Part shown: one piece after another, positions 25,285 to 34,102 of the stretch
Position numbering within the stretch: the first letter of the stretch is position 1
How the letters are laid out: each line of letters starts with the position of its first letter
NCBI RefSeq assembly: GCF_037055275.1
Contig: NZ_CP146343.1
Coordinates: forward strand, 778,501 to 842,500
From: Pseudomonas sp. ML2-2023-3
GTDB lineage: Bacteria > Pseudomonadota > Gammaproteobacteria > Pseudomonadales > Pseudomonadaceae
Direction: 5' to 3'
Length of the DNA: 64,000 nucleotides
The notes under the pieces: model-generated
The model's database searches: none
What the model was told of the DNA's origin: nothing
The model's input: the letters and a program-made list of their open reading frames with translations, nothing else
Position numbers and translations under genes: made by a program

Positions 25285-26778
25285 ATGGCTCTGGCTATCG
25301 TTTACAGCCGCGCCCAGGTGGGTGTCGAGGCGCCTGCCGTCATGGTCGAGGCGCATCTGGCCAATGGATTACCCGCGTTAACACTGGTCGGCTTGCCTGA
25401 AGCGGCCGTCAAGGAAAGCAAAGACCGGGTGCGCAGCGCGATCCTCAATTGCGGGCTGGATTTCCCGGCCCGGCGAATCACTCTTAATCTGGCGCCCGCC
25501 GATCTGCCCAAGGACGGCGGGCGTTTTGATGTGGCCATTGCCCTGGGAATCCTGGCGGCCAGCGGGCAAATACCGGCCGCAGCGTTGGAGCAGGTGGAGT
25601 GCCTGGGCGAATTGGCGTTGTCGGGTGCAATCAGGTCTGTCCAGGGCGTTTTGCCAGCGGCGTTGGCGGCCCGTGCTGCGGGACGGGCCCTGGTGGTGCC
25701 GCTGGCCAATGCCGAAGAGGCCTGCCTTGCATCCGGGCTTGAAGTGATCGCGGTCGAGCACTTGTTGCAGCTGGTGGCACATTTCGCAGCGCGTGAGGTG
25801 ATTGAGCCTTATGTCGCCAGCGGTTTATTGCAGTTGAGCAAACCTTATCCTGATCTGATCGATGTCCAGGGGCAGCTTTCGGCAAAGCGGGCGTTATTGA
25901 TTGCCGCCGCAGGCAGCCACAATCTGTTGTTTTGCGGCCCGCCCGGTACCGGCAAGACCTTGTTGGCCAGCCGCCTGCCCGGGTTGTTGCCGCCGCTCAA
26001 CGAACAAGAGGCGCTTGAGGTTGCGGCCATTCAGTCGGTGGTCAGCCATGTGCCGCTGAACTGCTGGCCACAGCGCCCGTTTCGTCAGCCTCACCACTCG
26101 GCCTCCGGCCCTGCACTGGTGGGGGGCGGCTCAAAGCCACAGCCCGGCGAGATCACGCTGGCGCATCACGGCGTGTTGTTTCTTGATGAGCTTCCCGAGT
26201 TTGATCGCAAGGTGCTGGAAGTCCTCAGGGAGCCAATGAAGTCCGGCTTTATCGTGATTGCCCGCGCCCGGGATCGAATGCGCTTTCCGGCGCGCTTCCA
26301 ACTGGTCGCGGCCATGAACCCCTGCCCCTGTGGATATCTTGGTGAGCCCACAGGCCGCTGCCGTTGTACCCCGGAGCAGATCCAGCGGTATCGCAACAAA
26401 CTTTCCGGACCGTTGCTCGACCGCATTGATTTGCATCTGACCGTGGCGCGCGAGACCACGTCGCTCAACCCGCCCCTTGCCTCTGGCGATACCACGGCCA
26501 TCTCGGCGGCATTGGTGGCAGCAGCACGTGAGCGCCAGTTACAGCGTCAGGGGTGTGCCAATGCCTTTCTCGATCTGCCGGGGGTGCGTACACAGTGCCG
26601 GCTGAGTGAGGTGGACAACGCCTGGCTGGAGACCGCCTGCGAGCGGATGACGTTGTCGCTGCGGGCGGCACACCGGATATTGAAGGTGGCAAGGACCTTG
26701 GCCGATCTGGAGCAGCTGCAAGGCATTGAGCGCAGGCACCTGGCGCAGGCGTTGCAGTATCGGCCGGTAACAGGGTGA
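25285..26778 (+). CDS. comM: ComM/YifB Mg-chelatase-like AAA+ helicase
   Basis: A 497-residue hexameric helicase that drives branch migration during natural transformation and recombination (established for ComM). It has an N-terminal Lon-like domain (ALAIVYSRAQVGVEAPAVMVEAHLANGLPALTLVGLPE). The AAA+ core has Walker A GPPGTGKT and Walker B GVLFLDELPEF. A zinc-type cluster CPCGYLGEPTGRCRCTP and a C-terminal helical domain follow. The length is normal and no frame problem is seen. Confidence 0.95.
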   Translation: MALAIVYSRAQVGVEAPAVMVEAHLANGLPALTLVGLPEAAVKESKDRVRSAILNCGLDFPARRITLNLAPADLPKDGGRFDVAIALGILAASGQIPAAALEQVECLGELALSGAIRSVQGVLPAALAARAAGRALVVPLANAEEACLASGLEVIAVEHLLQLVAHFAAREVIEPYVASGLLQLSKPYPDLIDVQGQLSAKRALLIAAAGSHNLLFCGPPGTGKTLLASRLPGLLPPLNEQEALEVAAIQSVVSHVPLNCWPQRPFRQPHHSASGPALVGGGSKPQPGEITLAHHGVLFLDELPEFDRKVLEVLREPMKSGFIVIARARDRMRFPARFQLVAAMNPCPCGYLGEPTGRCRCTPEQIQRYRNKLSGPLLDRIDLHLTVARETTSLNPPLASGDTTAISAALVAAARERQLQRQGCANAFLDLPGVRTQCRLSEVDNAWLETACERMTLSLRAAHRILKVARTLADLEQLQGIERRHLAQALQYRPVTG

Positions 26779-26787
26779 TAGGCCCGG

Positions 26788-27708
26788 CTACTTCATTCGC
26801 TCCACCTCTGGCAGCTCCATCGCGGCGACTTCATGTTGCAGAAAGTCGCTCAGACGGCGCAGGCGCTCACCACCAGGACGGGTTTTTGGCCAGACCAGAT
26901 AGTAATTTTCGCCGCTGGCCACGGCGGCCGGGAATGGCAGGCTAAGGCGACCCTGAGCAACGTCTTCGGCAACCATCAGCAAGTCGCCCATGGAGATGCC
27001 ATACCCCCGGGCGGCAGCGATCATGCCCAGCTCCAGGGTGTCAAAAACCTGCCCGCCCTTGAGTGAAACCTGCCCGCTCAGGCCCATGCAGTCGAGCCAG
27101 CGGCGCCAGTCACGGCGATCGGGAGTGGGGTGCAGCAGTTCGGTGGCAGCCAGGCGCGTGACGTCCCAAGGCGTGTCGTCCTGTACGGTGGGCGCGCCGA
27201 CCGGGATCAGCATCTCGGGAAACAACAGCGTGGCCTCCCAGTCAGGCGGAAAGTGTCCATTGCTCAGCAGTACGGCGCAGTCGAATGGCTCCTGATTGAA
27301 GTCCACATTGTCGATGTCCATCCAGGCGCTGGTCAGTTGCACCTCGTTACCGGCCTGCAGGTGACGAAATCGGCTCAGACGGGCCAGTAGCCAACGCATG
27401 GTCAGGGTCGAGGGGGCCTTCATGCGCAAGGTGTCATCTTCGGCGCGTAAAGTGGTGCAGGCACGTTCCAGGGCGGCAAAGCCTTCGCGCACACCCGGCA
27501 GCAGCAAGCGGGCGGCTTCGGTGAGTTGCAGGCTGCGGCCATTGCGCTGGAACAACCGGCAGGCGAAGTGCGCTTCCAGGGTCTTGATATGTCGGCTGAC
27601 GGCGCTTTGGGTGATCGACAGCTCTTCTCCCGCTCGGGTAAACGAGCTATGGCGAGCTGCCGCTTCAAAGGCGCGCAAGGCATAAAGAGGAGGAAGGCTA
27701 CGAGACAT
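26788..27708 (-). CDS. LysR-family transcriptional regulator (GcvA-like)
   Basis: A 306-residue LysR regulator. The winged HTH is at the N-terminus (PLYALRAFEAAARHSSFTRAGEELSITQSAVSRHIKTLE), and the C-terminal periplasmic-binding-like effector domain follows. The GcvA-type start SRSLPPLYALRAF fixes the ATG at 27708; the open frame reaches 27762. It is divergent from the MATE pump gene, which is its most likely target (inference). Confidence 0.9.
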   Translation of the reverse strand: MSRSLPPLYALRAFEAAARHSSFTRAGEELSITQSAVSRHIKTLEAHFACRLFQRNGRSLQLTEAARLLLPGVREGFAALERACTTLRAEDDTLRMKAPSTLTMRWLLARLSRFRHLQAGNEVQLTSAWMDIDNVDFNQEPFDCAVLLSNGHFPPDWEATLLFPEMLIPVGAPTVQDDTPWDVTRLAATELLHPTPDRRDWRRWLDCMGLSGQVSLKGGQVFDTLELGMIAAARGYGISMGDLLMVAEDVAQGRLSLPFPAAVASGENYYLVWPKTRPGGERLRRLSDFLQHEVAAMELPEVERMK

Positions 27709-27860
27709 TGAGATTGTTCCTATCGTGTCACAGTCGGTGGTGAGAACTATAAGCTTACGCATGAGTTTTAGTCATGCTACGGATCGTTTTTATCCCTTTG
27801 CTTAAAACACTCAACGCGCCGAGAATCAGGCCTTTCAACGCACCTATAGAAATCTGACTG

Positions 27861-29261
27861 ATGACCAAACAGCATCCTGCACGTATCGAACTCTGGGCAA
27901 TCATGCGGCTGGCAGGGCCGCTGATCGCCTCTCAGTTGGCTCACATGCTGATGGTGCTGACCGATACGCTGATGATGGCGCGCCTGAGCCCAGAGGCTCT
28001 GGCTGGCGGGAGTCTGGGTGCGGCCAGCTACTCGTTCGTGTCGATTTTTTGCATTGGTGTCATTGCTGCCGTGGGTACGCTGGTGTCGATTCGCCAGGGC
28101 GCGGGTGACATTGAAGGCGCGACCCGTCTCACACAGGCGGGTCTGTGGCTGGCCTGGGGGCTGGCGCTGGGGGGCGCGGTGATGCTGTGGAATATCAAGC
28201 CGCTGTTGCTGTTGTTCGGCCAGACGCCCACCAACGTTGAGGCCGCTGGCCAGTTCCTGATGCTGTTACCGTTCGCTTTGCCCGGCTACATGACGTTTAT
28301 GGCCCTGCGCGGTTTTACCAGTGCAATGGGCCGGGCCACGCCAGTGATGGTAATCAGCCTGATCGGCACCGTGGCCAACTTCCTGCTCAATTACGCACTG
28401 ATTACCGGCATGTTCGGCCTGCCTAAGCTGGGCTTGATGGGCATCGGCCTGGTCACGGCGATTGTGGCGACCTTAATGGCGCTGGGCCTGGCCTGGCATA
28501 TCCACCGTCATCCGGCCTACGACGCGTATCCGATCAGCAAAGGCCTGTCGCGGATCAATCTGACTTATTTGCGTGAGCTGTGGCGCCTCGGCCTGCCGAT
28601 TGGCGGTACGTACGCGGTGGAGGTCGGGCTGTTTGCGTTCGCGGCGCTGTGCATGGGCACCATGGGCAGCACGCAACTGGCGGCGCACCAGATTGCGCTG
28701 CAAATCGTATCGGTGGCGTTTATGGTGCCGGCGGGCATGTCGTACGCAATCACCATGCGTATTGGTCAGCACTATGGCGGCGGAGACTTGCTGCGGGCGC
28801 GCCTGGCGGGCCGGGTCGGGATCGGCTGCGGTGCGGTGATCATGCTGGGCTTCTCTGTGGTGTTCTGGTTCTTGCCGACCCAACTCATCGGTTTGTTCCT
28901 GGATTACAACGATCCGGCGTTCCGCCCGGTATTCGAGTTGGCGGTGAGCTTGTTGGCGGTGGCTGCCTGGTTTGAGCTGTTTGATGGAGCACAGACCATC
29001 GCGATGGGTGCCATTCGCGGGCTCAAGGATGCCAAGACAACGTTTCTGGTGGGGCTGTTTTGCTATTGGGTGATTGGTGCGCCGATGGCCTGGATGCTGG
29101 CGTTTACTTTCGAGTGGGGCCCGACCGGGGTGTGGTGGGGCCTGGCACTGGGCCTGGCCTGTGCCTCGATCAGCCTGACGCTGGCGTTCGAGTGGAAGAT
29201 GCGGCGCATGATCAAGCAGGAGCGCAAGGCGGCGAAAGTGGCGGGCTTGAGTGCGGCATAA
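27861..29261 (+). CDS. MATE-family efflux transporter
   Basis: A 466-residue multidrug and toxic compound extrusion protein with twelve membrane spans in two repeated halves (PLIASQLAHMLMVLTDTLMMARLSPEALAGGSLG; LWRLGLPIGGTYAVEVGLFAFAALCMGTMGSTQLAAHQIALQI). This is the NorM subgroup, driven by Na+ or H+. A polar Lys/Arg-rich tail ends the protein. It is divergent from a LysR regulator. The substrate is unknown. Confidence 0.9.
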   Translation: MTKQHPARIELWAIMRLAGPLIASQLAHMLMVLTDTLMMARLSPEALAGGSLGAASYSFVSIFCIGVIAAVGTLVSIRQGAGDIEGATRLTQAGLWLAWGLALGGAVMLWNIKPLLLLFGQTPTNVEAAGQFLMLLPFALPGYMTFMALRGFTSAMGRATPVMVISLIGTVANFLLNYALITGMFGLPKLGLMGIGLVTAIVATLMALGLAWHIHRHPAYDAYPISKGLSRINLTYLRELWRLGLPIGGTYAVEVGLFAFAALCMGTMGSTQLAAHQIALQIVSVAFMVPAGMSYAITMRIGQHYGGGDLLRARLAGRVGIGCGAVIMLGFSVVFWFLPTQLIGLFLDYNDPAFRPVFELAVSLLAVAAWFELFDGAQTIAMGAIRGLKDAKTTFLVGLFCYWVIGAPMAWMLAFTFEWGPTGVWWGLALGLACASISLTLAFEWKMRRMIKQERKAAKVAGLSAA

Positions 29262-29286
29262 CCGCTTGGGAGAGGGTCAGGCTTTT

Positions 29287-29371
29287 GTGGGCGCGGGCTT
29301 GCTCGCGATGCAGGACCCGCGGTCTGTCAGGTAAGCCTGGGTGATGCCATCGCGAGCAAGCCCGCTCCCAC
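29287..29371. repeat. REP-like inverted pair, family B, copy 3
   Basis: Two family B arms, GTGGGCGCGGGCTTGCTCGC and GCGAGCAAGCCCGCTCCCAC, separated by a centre containing GGTCTGTCAG, which recurs in copy 4 as GGTCTGTCAGTCAG. It lies between converging genes. Confidence 0.9.
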
Positions 29372-29407
29372 AGATAGATCCCACCGTTTCACAGGTTATG
29401 TTGTGGG

Positions 29408-31075
29408 CTAGATCGCCTGCGGCACCTGCTGCTGAGCCCCAAACGTCAAGTATTCCACCAGATCCGCCAGCGGCAGCGGTTTGCTGATGAAGTAACCCTG
29501 TACCTGATCGCAGCCAAAGTCGCGCAAAAGGGCAAGTTGTTCAGGGGTTTCGACGCCTTCGGCGACTACTTCCAGCTTCAGGTTATGGGCCAGGTTGATC
29601 ATGGCGTGGACCAGCTTGCGGTTCTCTTCGCGGCCTTCCATGCCGCCAACAAAGCTTTTGTCGATCTTGAGCAGCGCAATCGGCAGGCTGTTGAGATGCA
29701 CAAACGATGAGAACCCCGTACCAAAATCATCCAGCGAAAAACGCACGCCGAGTCTGCCCAGTGCATCCATCGTCTGCTTGACCAGGTCACTGCGCCGCAT
29801 CACGGCTGTTTCTGTCAGTTCGAATTCCAGCCATTGCGCTTCAACACCGCGCTCGATGATCAAGCGGCTGAGGGTCGAGAGCAACTGGCTGTCCTGAAAC
29901 TGGCGAAACGACAGGTTGACCGCCATGTGCAACGGTTCCAGCCCGCGTTCACGCAGCGACTGCATATCGCGAAGAGCCCGGGAGATGACCCAGTAACCCA
30001 GCGGTACAATCAGCCCGCTCTGCTCTGCAAGAGGCACAAACTCACTGGGCGCCAGCAGGCCACGCTCGGCGTGGCGCCAGCGTACCAGCGCCTCCAACCC
30101 GACGATCTGCCCCGTGCCCAGATCCAGGCGCGGCTGGTAATGCAGTTCCAGTTCATCGCGGCGCAGGGCGCGGCGAAGCTCGCTTTCGAGGTCGGCCAGG
30201 CTGCGGGCATTGCGATTGATGCGTTCGTTGAAGACGTGGAAGGTGCAGCCCTGGGTGCTTTTGGCCTGCTGCATGGCGATATGCGCGTGCCACATCAGCG
30301 GGTCGGCCCCGGCGTTGGCCCGCGCATGGGCGATGCCCAGGCTGCAGCCAATCAGCAGGCTTTCGCCGTCGACCCAGTAGGGCTCAGCCATCACCTCGGT
30401 GATCCGCTCGGCCATCCACTCGGCACGCTCGGGCGCACGATGGGTATTGATCAAGAGCGCGAACTCGTCGCTTCCCAGCCTCGCCAACTGGTCGCCGGCT
30501 TCGAGCTGGCTTTTGAGGCGCGCCACCACCTGCAGGATCAGGCGATCGCCAGCCTGATGGCCCAGTGCATCGTTGGCGTGGCGAAAGTTGTCCAGGTCCA
30601 GATGGCCGAGGGCGATGCCGCGACCGTCACTTTCGGCCAGGCGCACTGCCAGCAGGGTCTGGAAGCCCTGACGGTTGGCGATGCCGGTCAGCGGGTCTTC
30701 TTCGGCCAGACGTTGCAGCGTGTGCTCGAGCACGCCGCGTTCGCGTACATGGCGCAGGCAACGGCGCAGGACATCGGGAGTCAGGCTGGTGCTGACCAGC
30801 CAGTCGCTGACACCCCGGGGTGACGTTGCAGGTTCGGTGTCGAGCAGCAAAACCGTGGGCAAGCGGCAGCGGCCCGCTGAAGGCTGCAGGTCCGCCGTGG
30901 TCAGGAGCAGCGCATTGCGATCGTTCTCGAACAGATGGCTGACAGATTCCCAGCTCGGCGCGGCTATCATGACGGCCGCAGTTCCCATGGGCGCCAGACA
31001 TTCACGTAATAACGTTGCCCATGATGGCTCTTCGGCCAATAGCAGTAAACGCAAGGGTTCGACAGGCGTAGACAA
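29408..31075 (-). CDS. GGDEF-EAL protein with degenerate receiver, probable c-di-GMP phosphodiesterase
   Basis: A 555-residue signalling protein. The first 120 residues resemble a receiver fold without its usual acidic pocket. A GGDEF domain follows (EEDPLTGIANRQGF to about 290) with active motif RLGSDEF, so the second Gly is Ser, and an EAL domain (about 300-545). The EAL domain keeps EALVRW, NLS, ELTETAVM, DDFGTGFSS, KIDKSFV and EGVET, so it should hydrolyse c-di-GMP. It has no membrane span. Position between the MATE gene and rep matches PA5295, described as phosphodiesterase ProE (recollection). Confidence 0.9.
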   Translation of the reverse strand: MSTPVEPLRLLLLAEEPSWATLLRECLAPMGTAAVMIAAPSWESVSHLFENDRNALLLTTADLQPSAGRCRLPTVLLLDTEPATSPRGVSDWLVSTSLTPDVLRRCLRHVRERGVLEHTLQRLAEEDPLTGIANRQGFQTLLAVRLAESDGRGIALGHLDLDNFRHANDALGHQAGDRLILQVVARLKSQLEAGDQLARLGSDEFALLINTHRAPERAEWMAERITEVMAEPYWVDGESLLIGCSLGIAHARANAGADPLMWHAHIAMQQAKSTQGCTFHVFNERINRNARSLADLESELRRALRRDELELHYQPRLDLGTGQIVGLEALVRWRHAERGLLAPSEFVPLAEQSGLIVPLGYWVISRALRDMQSLRERGLEPLHMAVNLSFRQFQDSQLLSTLSRLIIERGVEAQWLEFELTETAVMRRSDLVKQTMDALGRLGVRFSLDDFGTGFSSFVHLNSLPIALLKIDKSFVGGMEGREENRKLVHAMINLAHNLKLEVVAEGVETPEQLALLRDFGCDQVQGYFISKPLPLADLVEYLTFGAQQQVPQAI

Positions 31076-31155
31076 GCTAGCTCCCTAGACTCTGCAAAAA
31101 TTCGGGCGGTGGGCATTATGACGTGCCAGCAACCAATGGCAATGACACTGGTTAT

Positions 31156-31199
31156 CAAATACGTATTTGCTGTATTAATCCTACGGTAGCTGCAAATAC
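31156..31199. promoter_or_regulatory. Palindrome in the c-di-GMP gene / rep divergent region
   Basis: A perfect 14-bp palindrome CAAATACGTATTTG (31156-31169). Its right half GTATTTGC is mirrored again by GCAAATAC at 31192-31199. It is placed about 80 nt upstream of the GGDEF-EAL gene start. It looks like a regulator site; no regulator is identified. Confidence 0.35.
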
Positions 31200-31336
31200 T
31201 CATGGCATCCTGCGCGAAAGTAACAAAAGCGGCAAATTAAGATGATGTGGCATGTCACACCGTCGCACAGAGGCAGCAATATTTGCTCAGCCTGTTAAAA
31301 TGCCCGCCCTTTTTACACACGACCCCTGATCTCGTC

Positions 31337-33346
31337 ATGTCCCGACTCAATCCCCGGCAGCAAGAAGCCGTGAGCTATGTCGGCGGCCCTCTATTGGTGC
31401 TCGCCGGCGCGGGCTCCGGCAAAACCAGCGTGATTACCCGCAAAATCGCGCACCTGATCCAGAACTGTGGCATCCGTGCCCAGTACATCGTCGCCATGAC
31501 GTTTACCAATAAAGCCGCCCGCGAGATGAAAGAGCGTGTCGGCACCCTGCTTAAAAAGGGTGAAGGTCGTGGCTTGACGGTGTGCACGTTCCACAACCTG
31601 GGGCTGAACATTATCCGCAAGGAGCATGCGCGGCTGGGTTACAAGCCGGGTTTCTCGATCTTTGACGAAGCTGACGTCAAAGCGCTGATGACCGACATCA
31701 TGCAGAAGGAATACTCGGGCGACGACGGGGTCGACGAAATCAAGAACATGATCGGCTCGTGGAAAAACGACCTGATCCTGCCGCCCCAGGCGCTGGAAAA
31801 TGCGCGCAACCCCAAGGAGCAGACGGCAGCCATCGTCTACACCCACTACCAGCGCACGCTCAAGGCCTACAACGCAGTGGACTTTGACGACCTGATCCTG
31901 CTGCCGGTGAAGTTGTTCGAAGAGCACGCCGACATTCTTGAGAAGTGGCAGAACAAAGTTCGTTACCTGTTGGTGGATGAATATCAGGACACCAACGCCA
32001 GCCAGTACCTGCTGGTCAAATACCTGATCGGCAAGCGCAATCAGTTCACCGTGGTCGGTGACGACGACCAGTCGATCTACGCCTGGCGCGGCGCCCGTCC
32101 TGAAAACCTGATGTTGCTCAAGGACGATTACCCGTCCTTGAAAGTGGTGATGCTGGAGCAAAACTATCGCTCCACCAGCCGTATCCTGCGCTGCGCCAAC
32201 ATCCTGATTGCCAACAATCCGCACGAGTTCGAGAAGCAATTGTGGAGCGAGATGGGCCACGGCGACGAAGTGCGGGTGATTCGCTGTCGCAACGAAGACG
32301 CCGAAGCCGAGCGCGTAGCCGTCGAGATTCTGACCCTGCACCTGCGCACCGACCGGCCGTACAGCGACTTTGCGATTCTGTACCGCGGTAACTATCAGGC
32401 CAAATTGATCGAGTTGAAGCTGCAACACCATCAGATTCCCTATCGTCTGTCGGGTGGTAACAGCTTCTTCGGGCGTCAGGAAGTAAAAGACCTGATGGCG
32501 TATTTCCGTCTGATTGTGAACCCGGATGACGACAACGCCTTCCTGCGCGTGATCAACGTCCCGCGTCGCGAGATCGGTTCGACCACGCTGGAAAAGCTGG
32601 GTAACTACGCGACCGAACGCAAAATCTCGATGTATGCCGCCACCGATGAAATCGGCCTGGGTGAGCATCTGGATGCCCGCTTTACTGATCGCCTGGGACG
32701 CTTCAAGCGTTTTATGGACCGTGTGCGTCAACAATGCTCAGGCGAAGACCCGATCTCTGCACTGCGCAGCATGATCATGGACATCGACTACGAGAACTGG
32801 CTGCGCACCAACAGCTCCAGTGAAAAGGCGGCGGACTACCGCATGTCCAACGTCTGGTTCCTGGTCGAGGCGTTGAAAAACACCCTCGAGAAAGACGAAG
32901 ACGGTGCCATGACTATCGAGGAAGCCATTGGCAAGCTGGTGTTGCGCGACATGCTTGAGCGCCAGCAGGAAGAGGAAGACGGTGCCGAAGGCGTGCAGAT
33001 GATGACGTTGCACGCGTCGAAGGGCCTGGAGTTTCCTTACGTATTCATCATGGGCATGGAAGAAGAAATCCTGCCGCACCGCTCCAGCATTGAAGCGGAC
33101 ACCATTGAAGAAGAACGGCGTCTGGCCTACGTGGGTATTACCCGTGCCCGTGAGACGCTGGCGTTTACCTTCGCCGCCAAGCGCAAGCAATACGGCGAGA
33201 TCATCGATTGTGCGCCGAGTCGCTTCCTCGATGAGTTGCCCCCGGACGATCTGGCCTGGGAAGGCAACGACGATACCCCCACCGAAGTGAAGGCGGTTCG
33301 CGGAAATACGGCATTGGCCGATATACGCGCGATGCTAAAACGCTAG
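31337..33346 (+). CDS. rep: ATP-dependent DNA helicase Rep
   Basis: UvrD/Rep-family 3'-5' helicase of 669 residues that clears replication roadblocks. Motif I is AGAGSGKT, Ia is TFTNKAAREMKERV, II is LLVDEYQDTN, III is VGDDDQSIYAWRGA, IV is LEQNYRS, V is MTLHASKGLEFPYVFIMGMEE and VI is YVGITRARE. The start MSRLNPRQQEAV at 31337 gives the normal length; the frame is open back to 31247. It stands alone, upstream of xpt. Confidence 0.96.
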   Translation: MSRLNPRQQEAVSYVGGPLLVLAGAGSGKTSVITRKIAHLIQNCGIRAQYIVAMTFTNKAAREMKERVGTLLKKGEGRGLTVCTFHNLGLNIIRKEHARLGYKPGFSIFDEADVKALMTDIMQKEYSGDDGVDEIKNMIGSWKNDLILPPQALENARNPKEQTAAIVYTHYQRTLKAYNAVDFDDLILLPVKLFEEHADILEKWQNKVRYLLVDEYQDTNASQYLLVKYLIGKRNQFTVVGDDDQSIYAWRGARPENLMLLKDDYPSLKVVMLEQNYRSTSRILRCANILIANNPHEFEKQLWSEMGHGDEVRVIRCRNEDAEAERVAVEILTLHLRTDRPYSDFAILYRGNYQAKLIELKLQHHQIPYRLSGGNSFFGRQEVKDLMAYFRLIVNPDDDNAFLRVINVPRREIGSTTLEKLGNYATERKISMYAATDEIGLGEHLDARFTDRLGRFKRFMDRVRQQCSGEDPISALRSMIMDIDYENWLRTNSSSEKAADYRMSNVWFLVEALKNTLEKDEDGAMTIEEAIGKLVLRDMLERQQEEEDGAEGVQMMTLHASKGLEFPYVFIMGMEEEILPHRSSIEADTIEEERRLAYVGITRARETLAFTFAAKRKQYGEIIDCAPSRFLDELPPDDLAWEGNDDTPTEVKAVRGNTALADIRAMLKR

Positions 33347-33381
33347 AATTGACTATTTTTTACTCTACCTTCAGCGCATAA

Positions 33382-33975
<594 letters not shown>

Positions 33976-34010
33976 TACCTCGACCACCCTGCCCGGGCTT
34001 GCTCAGCCCC

Positions 34011-34088
34011 GTAGTCGCTGCCGAAGGCTGCGAGCTTTTTATCGGGGCTGACCAACATCAAAAGCTCGCAGCCTTCGGCAGCGACTAC
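34011..34088. repeat. REP-like inverted pair, family A, copy 4
   Basis: Two near-perfect arms of about 29 bp beginning GTAGTCGCTGCCGAAGGCTG, with a short centre. It fills the space between the converging xpt and acetyl-CoA hydrolase/transferase genes. Confidence 0.9.
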
Positions 34089-34102
34089 GGGCCGTGTCGG
34101 GT

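Noticed and set aside
31391..32734. 447-residue minus-strand open frame opposite rep
   Set aside because: Antisense shadow of rep, with low-complexity Val/Gln/His-rich translation.
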